Translations under genes and position numbers: made by a program
Shown here: positions 48,628 through 57,548 of the stretch, piece after piece
Position numbering within the stretch: position 1 is the stretch's first letter
Layout: every line of letters begins with the position of its first letter
The notes under the pieces: generated by a model
Seen by the model: the letters and a program-made list of their open reading frames with translations, nothing else
Database searches by the model: none
What the model was told of the DNA's origin: nothing
NCBI RefSeq assembly: GCF_005280255.1
Contig: NZ_CP040018.1
Span: forward strand, 1,302,001-1,366,000
Length of the DNA: 64,000 bases
Direction: 5' to 3'
Source of the DNA: Arthrobacter sp. 24S4-2
GTDB taxonomy: Bacteria; Actinomycetota; Actinomycetes; Actinomycetales; Micrococcaceae

Positions 48628-49913
48628 CGCAGCACCCCCAGCTGCTGCAGGCGCTCGATGGTCTCCTCATCGAAGCCGTTCTCCAGCAGGACCTCCACGT
48701 TGTGCTCGCCCAGGCGCGGCGCCACGCGCCGAACCGTGGGCGGGGTGGCGGAGAGCCGGATGGGCGCGTTGAGCATGCGCACCGTGCCGACGCCGGGGTG
48801 TTCGGCCTCCACGATCATGCCGTTGGCTTCGGTCTGCGCATCGGCCAGGGCCTGCTCCAGGGTGTGGACAGGTGCGTTGAGCAGCCCCTGGTCCTCCAGC
48901 TTGCCGGTCCAGTACTCGGTGGTGTTGGTGGCAATGCGCTCGCGGAAGATGGCCTGCAGGGCCGGCTTGTGCTGGAACTGCTGCCTCAGGTCGGCGAACT
49001 CGGGCCGGAGCGTGAGGTCCTCGTCCAGGCCGAGTGCCTCGGAGATGCGGGCCAGCGGGTCCGGGGTGAAGCCGCCCACCATGCACACGGCGCCGTCGGT
49101 GGTTTCGAACACTCCGCTCAGGGGCATGGCGCCCCAGTTGACCTCGTAGCCGCGGTTGAGCTGCATGCAGGCCTCCTGCATCTGCAGGTGCAGCATGGAG
49201 TCGTACATGGTCACCTCCACCTTCTGGCCGACGCCGGAAGTTTCCCGGGTGCGCAGCGCCAGCAGGATGCCCTGCATGAGGTGCATGCCCGTGATGTAGT
49301 CGCACAGCGTGGTGGGGTAGATCGAGGGTTTCTGGTCGTCCGATTCCCGCCGCCACATCACGCCCGAGTAGGCCTGGGCGATCGCGTCCTGGCCGCCCTT
49401 GTGGGAGTACGGGCCCACCGGGCCGAAGCCTGTGCCGGAGGCCCAGATGATGCCCGGGTTCTCCGCCTTGAGCTCCTCGTAGCCGAACCCCATCCGCTCC
49501 ATCACGCCGGAGCGGAAGTTGCTGACCACCACGTCCGCGTCCGCCATGATGGCGTGCAGGACATTCCGGCCTTCCTCGGTGCGGGTATCGATTGAGATAC
49601 TGCGCTTGTTCCGGTTGATGGACAGGAAGATCGGGTTGTCCTGGCCGTCCTTGTCCGGGAAGGAGTTGCGCGAGATATCCCCGGCGCCCGGGCGTTCCAC
49701 CTTGATGATGTCCGCGCCGTAGTCGCCCAGGAGCTGGGTGCAGGACGGGCCCATGAATACCTGCGTGAAGTCCACGATCTTGATGCCGTGGAGGGGGAGC
49801 GGGGTGCCGACGGGCTGGACATCGCTCTGGGCATCGGTCTGGGGGACGGCAGCGGCGGCGGGCGCCGCCGTCGTGCGTGCCTGTTCCGTCCGTTCCTCAG
49901 TCACGGTGCTCAT
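48624..49913 (-). CDS. CaiB/BaiF-type (class III) CoA transferase
   Basis: 429 residues. After a variable ~45-residue N-terminus: LHGIKIVDFTQVFMGPSCTQ, LGDYGADIIKVERPGAGD, the RNKRSISIDTRTEEG block, and the catalytic Asp in TTLCDYITGMHLMQG near 238. It transfers CoA to a carboxylic acid. This is probably the entry activation step of the operon's pathway. ATGA overlaps on both sides indicate tight coupling with the FAD enzyme and the hydratase. Confidence 0.9.
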   Translation of the reverse strand: MSTVTEERTEQARTTAAPAAAAVPQTDAQSDVQPVGTPLPLHGIKIVDFTQVFMGPSCTQLLGDYGADIIKVERPGAGDISRNSFPDKDGQDNPIFLSINRNKRSISIDTRTEEGRNVLHAIMADADVVVSNFRSGVMERMGFGYEELKAENPGIIWASGTGFGPVGPYSHKGGQDAIAQAYSGVMWRRESDDQKPSIYPTTLCDYITGMHLMQGILLALRTRETSGVGQKVEVTMYDSMLHLQMQEACMQLNRGYEVNWGAMPLSGVFETTDGAVCMVGGFTPDPLARISEALGLDEDLTLRPEFADLRQQFQHKPALQAIFRERIATNTTEYWTGKLEDQGLLNAPVHTLEQALADAQTEANGMIVEAEHPGVGTVRMLNAPIRLSATPPTVRRVAPRLGEHNVEVLLENGFDEETIERLQQLGVLR

Positions 49914-51292
49914 GCCGGAACCGCCGCGTCGGCGTCCACGGTGGCGTTCGACGACGGGACGTCGCCCGGGTCGGCGCCGTGCCGGCGCATGCCCTGCTGG
50001 ATGTCCAGCGCGGACACGTCGCGGACCAGGACGCCGTTCCCGACGGCGAGGGCTGCGGCAACGCCGACGGCCTGGCCCATGGCCATGCAGGGCGGGATCT
50101 CGCGGGACATCTTCTGCGCCTCGGGGGTGGCGGAGTAGTGGCGGCCCGCCACCAGGAGCTGGTCCACTTCCTTGGGCAGCAGCGAGCGATACGGGTAGTA
50201 GTAGTCGCGGCCGCGGGCCACGGTGTCCGCGAAGTGCCGGCGCTGCGTGACGTCGTCCTTGGTCATGACGTACTCGCCCTGCAGCAGGCGCGTCTGGCGG
50301 ACGCCCATCTGGGAGGCGACGTCCAGCATGTAGCAGTTCTCGAAGCCGGGGAGGTTGGCGCGGACGTAGTCCACAGCCTCGGAGATCCGGTCCCGGGCGG
50401 CGAACTCCGCGGCCGTCATGTCCGCCGGGTCCACGCCGTCGAAGCCGGTCATGTGCGGGGCGTTGCACCAGACCACGCCGTCGATGGGGGTCTTGAGCCA
50501 CCACAGTTCCCAGGCGCCGCCGAGGAGGCGCTTGATCTTGCGGTTGATGGCGCGGGCTTCCTTCGGGTTGGCCTGCTCGAACGCCTCGGCTGCGTCCGTG
50601 TCCACGTTGCCCAGGCGGAAGACGAGCGTGGTGAGGTAGTTGTCCTTGGCGTAGCTGGCGCCGGCCCGGGAGGCGACGTCGATGTCGCCGGTGGTGTCGA
50701 TGACGATGTCCGCCATGAACGCCTGCGGGCCCAGCTTGGTCTCGCAGATGACGCCCTTGATCACGCCGTTGTCCACGATGGGGCGGGAGAACCAGGAGTG
50801 CAGGCGCAGGTCCACGCCGGCCTCGCGGACCAGGTCGTTGGAGACGCGCTTCCAGCCGTCCGGATCGAACGCAGCGGCGTAGCAGATGGGCTTGGGATTG
50901 GTGTGGGAGTGGAAGTCGAAGGTGCCGTAGCGGCCCCACTTGTTCCAGAGTTCCTCGGAGGTCTTGCGGTCATCGGCCGGGGGGACGACGGCGAGGCCCA
51001 GCCTCTGCAGGCGCTCGACGTATTCGGACACGATGCCGGTAACGGTGATTTCCTGGCCGTTGATCATGTCGTCGAGCACCAGGACCATGCCGCCGGAGGC
51101 AAGGCCACCGAGGGATGAGTAGCGTTCCAGCAGGGTGACAGTGGCGCCGGAGCGGGCTGCGGTGACGGCTGCGGCCACACCTGCGGGGCCACCGCCCACC
51201 ACGAGGACGTTCGAACGGGAGATGACCGGGGCGGTGAGGTCCGCCGTCGTGGTGGCAAGTTCCAGCGAGGACGTTGTTTCAAGCGAGTTCAT
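49910..51292 (-). CDS. FAD-dependent oxidoreductase
   Basis: 460 residues. FAD motif VLVVGGGPAGVAAAVTAA near residue 28, LERYSSLGGLASGGMV near 52, IDTTGDIDVASRAGA near 195, and VAGRHYSATPEAQKMSREIP near 390 with a final GQAVGVAAALAV. This is the FAD_oxidored arrangement. Such enzymes act on small organic acids, amines or alkenes. No Tat signal, so cytoplasmic. It lies between the transporter and CoA transferase genes and may act before or after CoA activation. Confidence 0.85.
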   Translation of the reverse strand: MNSLETTSSLELATTTADLTAPVISRSNVLVVGGGPAGVAAAVTAARSGATVTLLERYSSLGGLASGGMVLVLDDMINGQEITVTGIVSEYVERLQRLGLAVVPPADDRKTSEELWNKWGRYGTFDFHSHTNPKPICYAAAFDPDGWKRVSNDLVREAGVDLRLHSWFSRPIVDNGVIKGVICETKLGPQAFMADIVIDTTGDIDVASRAGASYAKDNYLTTLVFRLGNVDTDAAEAFEQANPKEARAINRKIKRLLGGAWELWWLKTPIDGVVWCNAPHMTGFDGVDPADMTAAEFAARDRISEAVDYVRANLPGFENCYMLDVASQMGVRQTRLLQGEYVMTKDDVTQRRHFADTVARGRDYYYPYRSLLPKEVDQLLVAGRHYSATPEAQKMSREIPPCMAMGQAVGVAAALAVGNGVLVRDVSALDIQQGMRRHGADPGDVPSSNATVDADAAVPA

Positions 51293-51303
51293 GGGAGGGA
51301 TCC

Positions 51304-52637
51304 TTAGTTTCCGACGAAGAGGCCGCTGCGGCGACGGGCGGCGAGGTAGAAGACGATGCTGAGGATGGACAGGACGGCCACGTAGACCGGGAAGACCCAG
51401 CTGAGGTTCATGGACTGGAGCCAGACCAGGAGGTAGGACGCCGTGCCGCCGAACAGGGCAACGCCGATGCCGTAGCCGAGGGCCACGCCGGTGCCGCGGC
51501 AGTTCTTGGGCATCAGGGACGTGCTGACCACGTTGTAGAGGGTCATGTTCAGGACCAGGACCACGGAGCCGCCCAGGAGGACTGCAGCGAAGCCGCCGAT
51601 GCCGGGCTGGACGTACATGAGCATGAGGAACACGGACGGGATGGCCAGGATGCGGGTGATCAGGAACCAGCGCGACATGGACTTGCCGTCGGCCAGCTTG
51701 CCGATGATCCAGCTGCCCAGCACCAGGACGACGCCGAGGATGGTGGTCAGGGCGAACACTGCCGTGGGATCTTCCTTGAACCCGCTGCGTGCCGCGCTGG
51801 GCAGGCCCACGTTCCAGGCGTAGTTGTACGCCTGGGCTGCGCCGACGACGAAGATGATAGCCAGGACGGACAGCCAGTGCTTGCGGACTCCGGTCCAGAC
51901 GGCGCCGGGGGTGTTGGTGGCCATTTCCTCGGGCTTGAGGGTTTCGGGCAGGGCGCGGCGGAGGTAGACAACGACGAAGCCGAAGGCCGCACCGATGATG
52001 AACGGTACGCGCCAGCCCCAGTCGGCCATGGCCGCACCGCCGAGGGTGAGGCTGCAGAGGAAGCTGACCAGCGAGGCGAGCAGGATGCCGATGTTGACGT
52101 AGAAGGACATGATGCCGGCCACATAGCCTTCGCGGCCTTCCGGAACCAGTTCCACGGCGTGCGAAGTGGAGAGCGGGGCTTCGATGCCGGTGGAGATGCC
52201 CTGCAGGACGCGGCACGCGACGAGGATGATGCCGGCCCAGGCACCGATCTGCTGGTAGCTCGGGCAGACGGCGATGACCAGGGTGGTGCCGGCCATCAGC
52301 ATGATCGACAGCAGCATCACGCGGCGGCGGCCGATGCGGTCCGCCAAGGTGCCGAGCAGGATGCCGCCGAGCGGCCGGAACGCGAAGCCGACGGCGAACA
52401 CGGCCAGGGCGTTCAGCGTGGCGGAGAGGGGATCGGTGTTGGGGAAGAAGTTGGGGCCGATGAAGGCGGAGAGGAGGCCGAAGACCATCCAGTCGTACCA
52501 TTCGAGGGCGTTGCCCAGGCCCAGTCCCAGCAGGCCCTTGCGGACGGCCGGGGTGAGTTTTTCGGGTGTGCGGGTTGGTGCGGGGGCGTGACTACTTTGT
52601 CTGTCCCTCGGGGGTCTGTCGCTTGTGTGTCGAGCAT
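51304..52637 (-). CDS. MHS-type MFS transporter, apparently frameshifted
   Basis: The frame from 52488 to 51304 is a normal MFS transporter with 11-12 membrane segments and the loop motif GTLADRIGRRRVM. Upstream in that frame, KGLLGLGLGNALEWYDW, the metabolite:H+ symporter hallmark of helix 1, has no start codon. The natural start, MLDTQATDPRGTDKVV at 52637 with AAGGACAC before it, is in another frame. A run of five C (52582-52586 on the complementary strand) with one base missing would account for this. It should import the operon's substrate, probably an organic acid or betaine, as MHS members do. Confidence 0.8.
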
Positions 52638-52799
52638 GGAAGTGTCCTTACGCTTACGCCGTAGTGGGCGTGGGAGGGTATGACGCATCGATGTCTTGGG
52701 GGGCAGGACGGAAGATGCGAAGGATGCAAGGACTGTCGGCGGGCATGGTTTCAGGCCCGGACAGTGATGAGACGGTAAGTGCCGGTTGGGGTCGGCGGA

Positions 52800-53405
52800 T
52801 TACCACGCGTGTGGTGCGTTAACCCAGATCGCTACGCATACCTCTTCGTAGCTGTTCTTGTACCAGTGCGGGATCTCCGATGAATATGTGATCGAATCAC
52901 CCTCGCTGAGGCTGTGGCAGACGCCGTCAAGGTAGACGTCTTTACGGCCTGAGACGATGTAGCAGAACTCCTCGCCGCTGTGGCTAAAGGGATTTGAGCT
53001 GGTGTCGTGTCCGGGCGGGGTCATGATCCACTGGGCTTCGATGCCGCCGTTGAGGCCGGGGGTGAGCAGCTCGTGCACTGCTTCGCCAACGGATTCGCGG
53101 GTGACGCCCTTGAGGTTGCGCCGTTCGGATTTGCGGACCACGGGGGACTTGGAGGCTTCCTGTCCGATGAAGAATTTCCCCACCGGAATGTCCAGGCCGT
53201 GGGCCAGTTGCGCCAGGGTGGTGAAGGATGGGTTGGCCATGCCGCGCTCGATCTGGCTGACGATCGCCTGGCTGAGGCCGGTAATGTCCGAGAGCTTGGC
53301 CAGGGTCATGCCTTTTTCCTTGCGCATGGACCGCACCTTGTTGCCGACCGTAACCAGCAGGGCGCTGGTGGCGGGCGGGGCGGGGGTGGTGCTCTCGGTG
53401 GTCAT
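52800..53405 (-). CDS. XRE-cupin transcriptional regulator
   Basis: 201 residues. XRE HTH at ~20-80 (RKEKGMTLAKLSDITGLSQA, IVSQIERGMANPSFTTLAQL) and a C-terminal cupin at ~110-195 (HSGEEFCYIVSGRKDVYLDG, EGDSITYSSEIPHWYKN). The cupin would bind a small effector. Position at the head of the leftward operon, with a strong promoter just upstream, suggests it controls itself and the catabolic genes. I chose the ATG at 53405; a start at 53441 overlaps the -10. Confidence 0.88.
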   Translation of the reverse strand: MTTESTTPAPPATSALLVTVGNKVRSMRKEKGMTLAKLSDITGLSQAIVSQIERGMANPSFTTLAQLAHGLDIPVGKFFIGQEASKSPVVRKSERRNLKGVTRESVGEAVHELLTPGLNGGIEAQWIMTPPGHDTSSNPFSHSGEEFCYIVSGRKDVYLDGVCHSLSEGDSITYSSEIPHWYKNSYEEVCVAIWVNAPHAW

Positions 53406-53440
53406 TGGCGTATCTTTCACTGGGTGACCTGACTCACACA

Positions 53441-53468
53441 ACTATAGTGAAGATTTTTAGCGAGTCAA
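53441..53468 (-). promoter_or_regulatory. Promoter of the XRE-cupin gene
   Basis: Reading leftward: TTGACT (53468-53463), 16 bp, TATAGT (53446-53441). It is a near-consensus promoter in an AT-rich block (53440-53515). TGAAGA and TCTTCA around it form an inverted repeat (53448 and 53475) that could be the regulator's operator. Confidence 0.7.
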
Positions 53469-53589
53469 TGATTCTTCTTCATTAAATTGAAAATCATTAC
53501 AGGAATGAAGATTCGTGAGTGGTTCCGGCGGCCGCAGCGCCCACGGGGTTGCCCATCCGAGCTGCCCACCCGCCGTCGGGCCTTAACGC

Positions 53590-53637
53590 AAAAAAGCTGG
53601 TGCAGCCGCCTGCGACTTCACAGGACAACTGCACCAA
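53590..53637 (-). terminator. Terminator after the DUF4383 gene
   Basis: On the leftward strand TGGTGCAG pairs with CTGCACCA across 23 nt and is followed by GCTTTTTT. It lies about 80 bp after the DUF4383 stop. Confidence 0.7.
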
Positions 53638-53716
53638 CCGGTGGTTAAAACATTTCAGATTGCTATGAAGCGTTCCTCATTAGCGGCTCCTTATGTCCCG
53701 GCTAAGGCGATCCGGG

Positions 53717-54178
53717 CTACGGGCGGTCCTCGGCCAGATGCCGCGAAAGGATCCAGCCGACGCCAATCATCAGCACACCCAGCACCATGTGGGTCCAGTT
53801 ATCCATCGTGTTCAGCGACAGGAAATTAGCTGCCGATCCCACTCCGACACTGAGCCCGAAGATGCTGAGGACGATGTACAGCGCACCAAAGCCCATGAGG
53901 AAGTTCCGGGCGCCCATTCCACTGCGGGACATTGCCCAGCCTGTTGCGCCGATGACCAGCTGCACGATGTTGAGCAGCATGGACACCTGGAACAGGTTCA
54001 GGAACATGGCGTGCGAATCAGGCCCAAGGAACCTCAGTTCGCTGTACTGCTGGGTAATGCCCGGGATGAACCCCAGAACACCCACCAACATAAGGACAAT
54101 ACCTGCACCCATGCCAACGTTTTGAACGTCAGTACGTCCAAAGTGAACGCCATGTGCATGTGGGGATGCGGTAGTCAT
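53717..54178 (-). CDS. DUF4383 membrane protein
   Basis: 153 residues, four membrane segments (GAGIVLMLVGVLGFI, MLLNIVQLVIGATGWAM, NFLMGFGALYIVLSIFGLSV, HMVLGVLMIGVGWIL). HxxxG.xG and NxxDNWTH motifs are as in DUF4383 proteins. GGAGGCAGAAAA precedes the ATG. Function unknown; the family is common in actinobacteria and often linked to stress regulons. Confidence 0.8.
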   Translation of the reverse strand: MTTASPHAHGVHFGRTDVQNVGMGAGIVLMLVGVLGFIPGITQQYSELRFLGPDSHAMFLNLFQVSMLLNIVQLVIGATGWAMSRSGMGARNFLMGFGALYIVLSIFGLSVGVGSAANFLSLNTMDNWTHMVLGVLMIGVGWILSRHLAEDRP

Positions 54179-54302
54179 TTTTCTGCCTCCAACCACTGAT
54201 TGCGGACATTCCAATTTTACGGCCCAGTAATGAAAAAAGCGCCGGGGATGGGGACTTCTGCCCAGCGACAGAACCGCCCTGTTCTGCTGGACTGGCAGGA
54301 CC

Positions 54303-54923
54303 ATGCGCCCTTCACAATTGATGCTCCGAACCCTCGTGGCCACCGTCATGCTGCTGCTCGGCGCCGGCTGCAGCGTGGCCGTTCCGGCCAGCCAGGCCCC
54401 CGCCGTGGGGGCGCTGAAGATGCAGGACCCCGCAAGGCCGGCGGCGCCCACAGCCGGTTCCCGTCCGCTGAACGCCCGACCCCTGAACAGGGCCGAACAG
54501 CTCCTGCCCAAGGTCAACGCGCAGCCGTGGCAGGCGCCGCTGCCGGTGGTGGTGCAGTCCGCCAGCAAGGACATGCAGTGCTCCATCGGCGCGGACGCGG
54601 CGGCCTGCCACTTCCTCACCGACGTCGCGCCCCGGCCCGGGGACATCAAGGGCCAATGCACCGGGCTCAGCGAATACTTTGGCGGCTATGCGGTGGTGAC
54701 GCTCGACGGCGGCGCCCAGTACGGGCTGTGCGGCAACGGAACGTCCCCCATGGAGGCGGAGGAAGTGGCCGGGCCGGCATTCCCGGGGCCGTGGATCCAG
54801 GACGGCCAGACGGTGCGGCTGGGCAACATGGTGTGCGAACGTGCTCCGGGCGCCATGACCTGCGCGCATCTTCGGACAGGGCACGGCTTCATGATCAGCA
54901 GGGACAACTATGAGCTCTGGTAA
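54303..54923 (+). CDS. Lipoprotein of unknown function
   Basis: 206 residues with lipobox LLGAGC (Cys at residue 23), a Pro/Ala linker to ~75, and a compact domain with six cysteines (MQCSIG, AACHFL, GQCTGL, YGLCGNG, MVCERA, MTCAHL), probably three disulfides. The repeated MQCSIG / MVCERA-MTCAHL pattern resembles actinobacterial secreted domains of unknown role. No clear ribosome binding site; start inferred from the signal sequence. Confidence 0.75.
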   Translation: MRPSQLMLRTLVATVMLLLGAGCSVAVPASQAPAVGALKMQDPARPAAPTAGSRPLNARPLNRAEQLLPKVNAQPWQAPLPVVVQSASKDMQCSIGADAAACHFLTDVAPRPGDIKGQCTGLSEYFGGYAVVTLDGGAQYGLCGNGTSPMEAEEVAGPAFPGPWIQDGQTVRLGNMVCERAPGAMTCAHLRTGHGFMISRDNYELW

Positions 54924-54985
54924 CTCCCGGATTTGAGCCTGTCGCAGACGGGCACCGGCCGCCTCCCGTGACACCATGGAACACG

Positions 54986-56302
54986 ATGAAACTGCGCGCT
55001 GATCAGACCGGAGAAACTGGCATTCCCATGCCCTTGTGGCTGCAGGGAGCGCTCGAGTCGGCGCAGGCTGCGGTGATTTCCGCCCTGGTGGTGCTGGCGC
55101 CCATCGTGGCGGTCTGGGCCACGGCCGGTTTCCGGAACAACGACTTCGACGCCCTGGCCAGGCTCGGCGGCCAGGCCTGGCTGCTGATCCACGGCGTGCC
55201 CCTGCATCTGACAATGGTGGCGGGGGAGGCCGCAGCGCAGACCGAGTCGGGAACGCTGTCGCTGATCCCGCTGGGCCTCACGCTCATACCGTTCCTGCTC
55301 GCATGGCGCGCCGGCCGACGGCTGGCCCGGGCGTCCTACACCGACCAGCTCTGGCAGGCGTTGCTGGGTTCCTGGCTTGTGTACGGCAGCTTCGGCCTGG
55401 CCACGGGCTTCGTCTGCCGCACGGACGACGTCGCCATCCACCTCTGGGTCGCCGGGCTGATGCCGCTGGTTCCGTTCGGCCTGGGCATGGTGGTGGGCGC
55501 CCGGCGCGAAGCCGGGTCCTGGAGTCGCCTCATTGGCGTCGACGCCGTGGACTGGCTCGCCCGGACCAGCCAGCATTCCCGCTGGGCCGGTTCCTACCTG
55601 GGCTCCTCCATCAAGGCAGGCTTTGTGGCTCTGATGGCCGCTTTCACCATGTCCGCGGCGCTGCTGGCGGTGGATCTGTTTATCCACTGGGACCGGGTGA
55701 TCGCCGTGTATGAAGGGCTCGACGCCGGCGCCATGGGCGGTGCCGTACTCACCATCGCGCAGCTCGGCTTCCTGCCGAACCTGGCGGTCTTTGCGCTCGC
55801 CTGGACCTCCGGGGCCGGCTTCGCCCTGGGAATCGGATCCCAGGCCGGACCCCTTGGAACCGCCGTTGGCCCGCTGCCCTCCATCCCGGTGTTCGCCGCG
55901 CTGCCGTCCGGCTCGCTCGACTACGGCTTCGTGGCGCTCGTTGTGCCCGTTCTGGCCGGCGTCCTGGCAGGCTGGTGGTTCCTTCGCGAAGGCGAAAACC
56001 ACTTTGACGAATGGCTGTCGATCAAGGTCCGGTCCCGCTGGTTCACGGCGTCGGCCTCGACTGTCGTCCTTGGCGCGATCATCGGGGTGGCGGCAGGACT
56101 GATGGCCGCTGGCCTTGCCTGGATGGCGCGCGGATCGGCCGGGATCGGCCGTCTCACGGACATCGGCCCCGACCCGCTTGGCACCGCGCTGTGGGTGGCC
56201 GCGGAGGTGGGCATCGGCGTCGTCATCGGGTACGCGGCGGGACCCTGGCTGGAACGCCAGCAGAAGCTGCGCGAAGCTGACCTGGAAGCGGCCCAGCCGT
56301 AG
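54986..56302 (+). CDS. DUF6350 membrane protein
   Basis: About 438 residues with around ten membrane segments (for example AAVISALVVLAPIVAVWATA, LGLTLIPFLLAWRAGRRLAR, ALLGSWLVYGSFGLATGFV). It matches the DUF6350 family usually found beside purN and purH in actinobacteria, as here. Function unknown. Start ambiguous: GTG at 54968, ATG at 54986 or ATG at 55028. I use 54986. Confidence 0.78.
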   Translation: MKLRADQTGETGIPMPLWLQGALESAQAAVISALVVLAPIVAVWATAGFRNNDFDALARLGGQAWLLIHGVPLHLTMVAGEAAAQTESGTLSLIPLGLTLIPFLLAWRAGRRLARASYTDQLWQALLGSWLVYGSFGLATGFVCRTDDVAIHLWVAGLMPLVPFGLGMVVGARREAGSWSRLIGVDAVDWLARTSQHSRWAGSYLGSSIKAGFVALMAAFTMSAALLAVDLFIHWDRVIAVYEGLDAGAMGGAVLTIAQLGFLPNLAVFALAWTSGAGFALGIGSQAGPLGTAVGPLPSIPVFAALPSGSLDYGFVALVVPVLAGVLAGWWFLREGENHFDEWLSIKVRSRWFTASASTVVLGAIIGVAAGLMAAGLAWMARGSAGIGRLTDIGPDPLGTALWVAAEVGIGVVIGYAAGPWLERQQKLREADLEAAQP

Positions 56303-56359
56303 GTCTGGGCATCGCTTTCGGCCAGCCGGCCCGGCCGGACAGCAGGACCCGGGGCCGGC

Positions 56360-56782
56360 TTAGCGGAGCTGGGCGGGGAGGGATTTCTCCAGCTGGGTCT
56401 GGCACTGGGCCATGGCCTGCTGGGTGAGTGCGGAGCGTGAGCACTGCTGGAAGTCCCGCATCTGGGTGAAGAACGCCGCGGAAACCAGGAGCAGCAGCAC
56501 CATCACCGCAGTCACCACCAGCCCCGAGATGGTCCCGAAGAGCACCAGCTTTGATTCCTTCAGGCGGATGGCGCGGACCAGGACCATGACGCCCACCGCA
56601 ATGCCCGCCGCCGTGAGGATGGCAGTGAGCCACAGGTAGTTCAGGTCCAGCTGGTAGACGAAAAACGCGCCCAGCACGGCCACAATGAAGATGCGGAACA
56701 GGTTGCGCGTCTTCAGCTGTGACGTTTTCGCGGCCTCGCTGAGGGGCTGCTGGAGACCGGCGGGGTCCTTCGGGGGGTTCAT
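56360..56782 (-). CDS. Membrane protein of unknown function
   Basis: 140 residues with three membrane segments (LFRIFIVAVLGAFFVYQL, LWLTAILTAAGIAVGVMVLV, GLVVTAVMVLLLLVSAAFF). An extracytoplasmic C-terminus carries two cysteines (QQCSRSAL and AQCQTQLE). It is divergent from purN with a 38-bp gap and convergent with DUF6350. Similar genes occur at this position in related genomes by recollection. No function assigned. Confidence 0.7.
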   Translation of the reverse strand: MNPPKDPAGLQQPLSEAAKTSQLKTRNLFRIFIVAVLGAFFVYQLDLNYLWLTAILTAAGIAVGVMVLVRAIRLKESKLVLFGTISGLVVTAVMVLLLLVSAAFFTQMRDFQQCSRSALTQQAMAQCQTQLEKSLPAQLR

Positions 56783-56820
56783 GTTTTCAAGCCTACGCGA
56801 GCCGCCCATAAGCTAGAGCC

Positions 56821-57384
56821 ATGCGCATCGTAGTCCTAGTGTCCGGTACCGGCTCCAACCTCCAGGCAGTCATTGACGCCGTCAAGGCGGGAGAGCTGGA
56901 CGTGGAAATTGCCGCTGTCGGCGCCGACCGGCCGGGGACCTACGGCGTTGAGCGGTCGGCTGCGGCCGGCATTCCCACGTTCGTGGTGGACTTCAAGGCT
57001 TACGCGGACCGTGGCGACTGGAACGCCGCTCTGACCGAAGCTGTGGCCGCGTATCGGCCGGACGTGGTGGTGTCCTCTGGCTTCATGCGGATTGTCAGCC
57101 CGGAGTTCATCGACGCGTTCGACGGCAAATACCTCAACACCCACCCCGCGCTGCTGCCGGCGTTCCCCGGAGCGCACGGGGTGCGCGATGCCATGGCCTA
57201 CGGCGTGAAGGTCACCGGCTGCACCGTGCACTGGGCCGACGCTGGCGTGGACACCGGCCCCATCATCGCCCAGGAAGCCGTTGCCATCCGCGACGACGAC
57301 ACCGAGGACACCCTGCACGAGCGCATCAAGGTGGTGGAGCGCAGGCTCCTGGTCTCGACCCTGGCGCAGCTCGGCGCCGCGTAG
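56821..57384 (+). CDS. purN: Phosphoribosylglycinamide formyltransferase
   Basis: 187 residues. VLVSGTGSNLQAVIDA at residues 5-20 binds GAR. NTHPALLPAFPGAHG near 104-118 provides the catalytic Asn and His, and VHWADAGVDTGPII near 138-151 the Asp. It transfers a formyl group from 10-formyl-THF in purine synthesis (step 3). Length is standard. purH follows 2.7 kb downstream, separated by two inserted genes. Confidence 0.95.
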   Translation: MRIVVLVSGTGSNLQAVIDAVKAGELDVEIAAVGADRPGTYGVERSAAAGIPTFVVDFKAYADRGDWNAALTEAVAAYRPDVVVSSGFMRIVSPEFIDAFDGKYLNTHPALLPAFPGAHGVRDAMAYGVKVTGCTVHWADAGVDTGPIIAQEAVAIRDDDTEDTLHERIKVVERRLLVSTLAQLGAA

Positions 57385-57418
57385 CCTCCGACCTCCCGCC
57401 CCTCCCGCACCGTTCCTT

Positions 57419-57484
57419 CCCAACTAGGTAGCAGCAGGTGTCGTTTTGGCGGCTCAAAACGACACCTGCTGCTACCTAGTTGGG
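57419..57484. repeat. Dispersed intergenic palindrome, copy 2
   Basis: Perfect 30-bp arms (57419-57448 and 57455-57484) around a 6-nt loop; arms begin CCCAACTAGGTAGCAGCAG. It follows the purN stop by 34 bp. Confidence 0.95.
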
Positions 57485-57548
57485 CTGTGTGCGCTTAGGC
57501 CTGTGGATAACTTCCTCGCCCCCGCACAATATTTGCCACGATGGGGCG

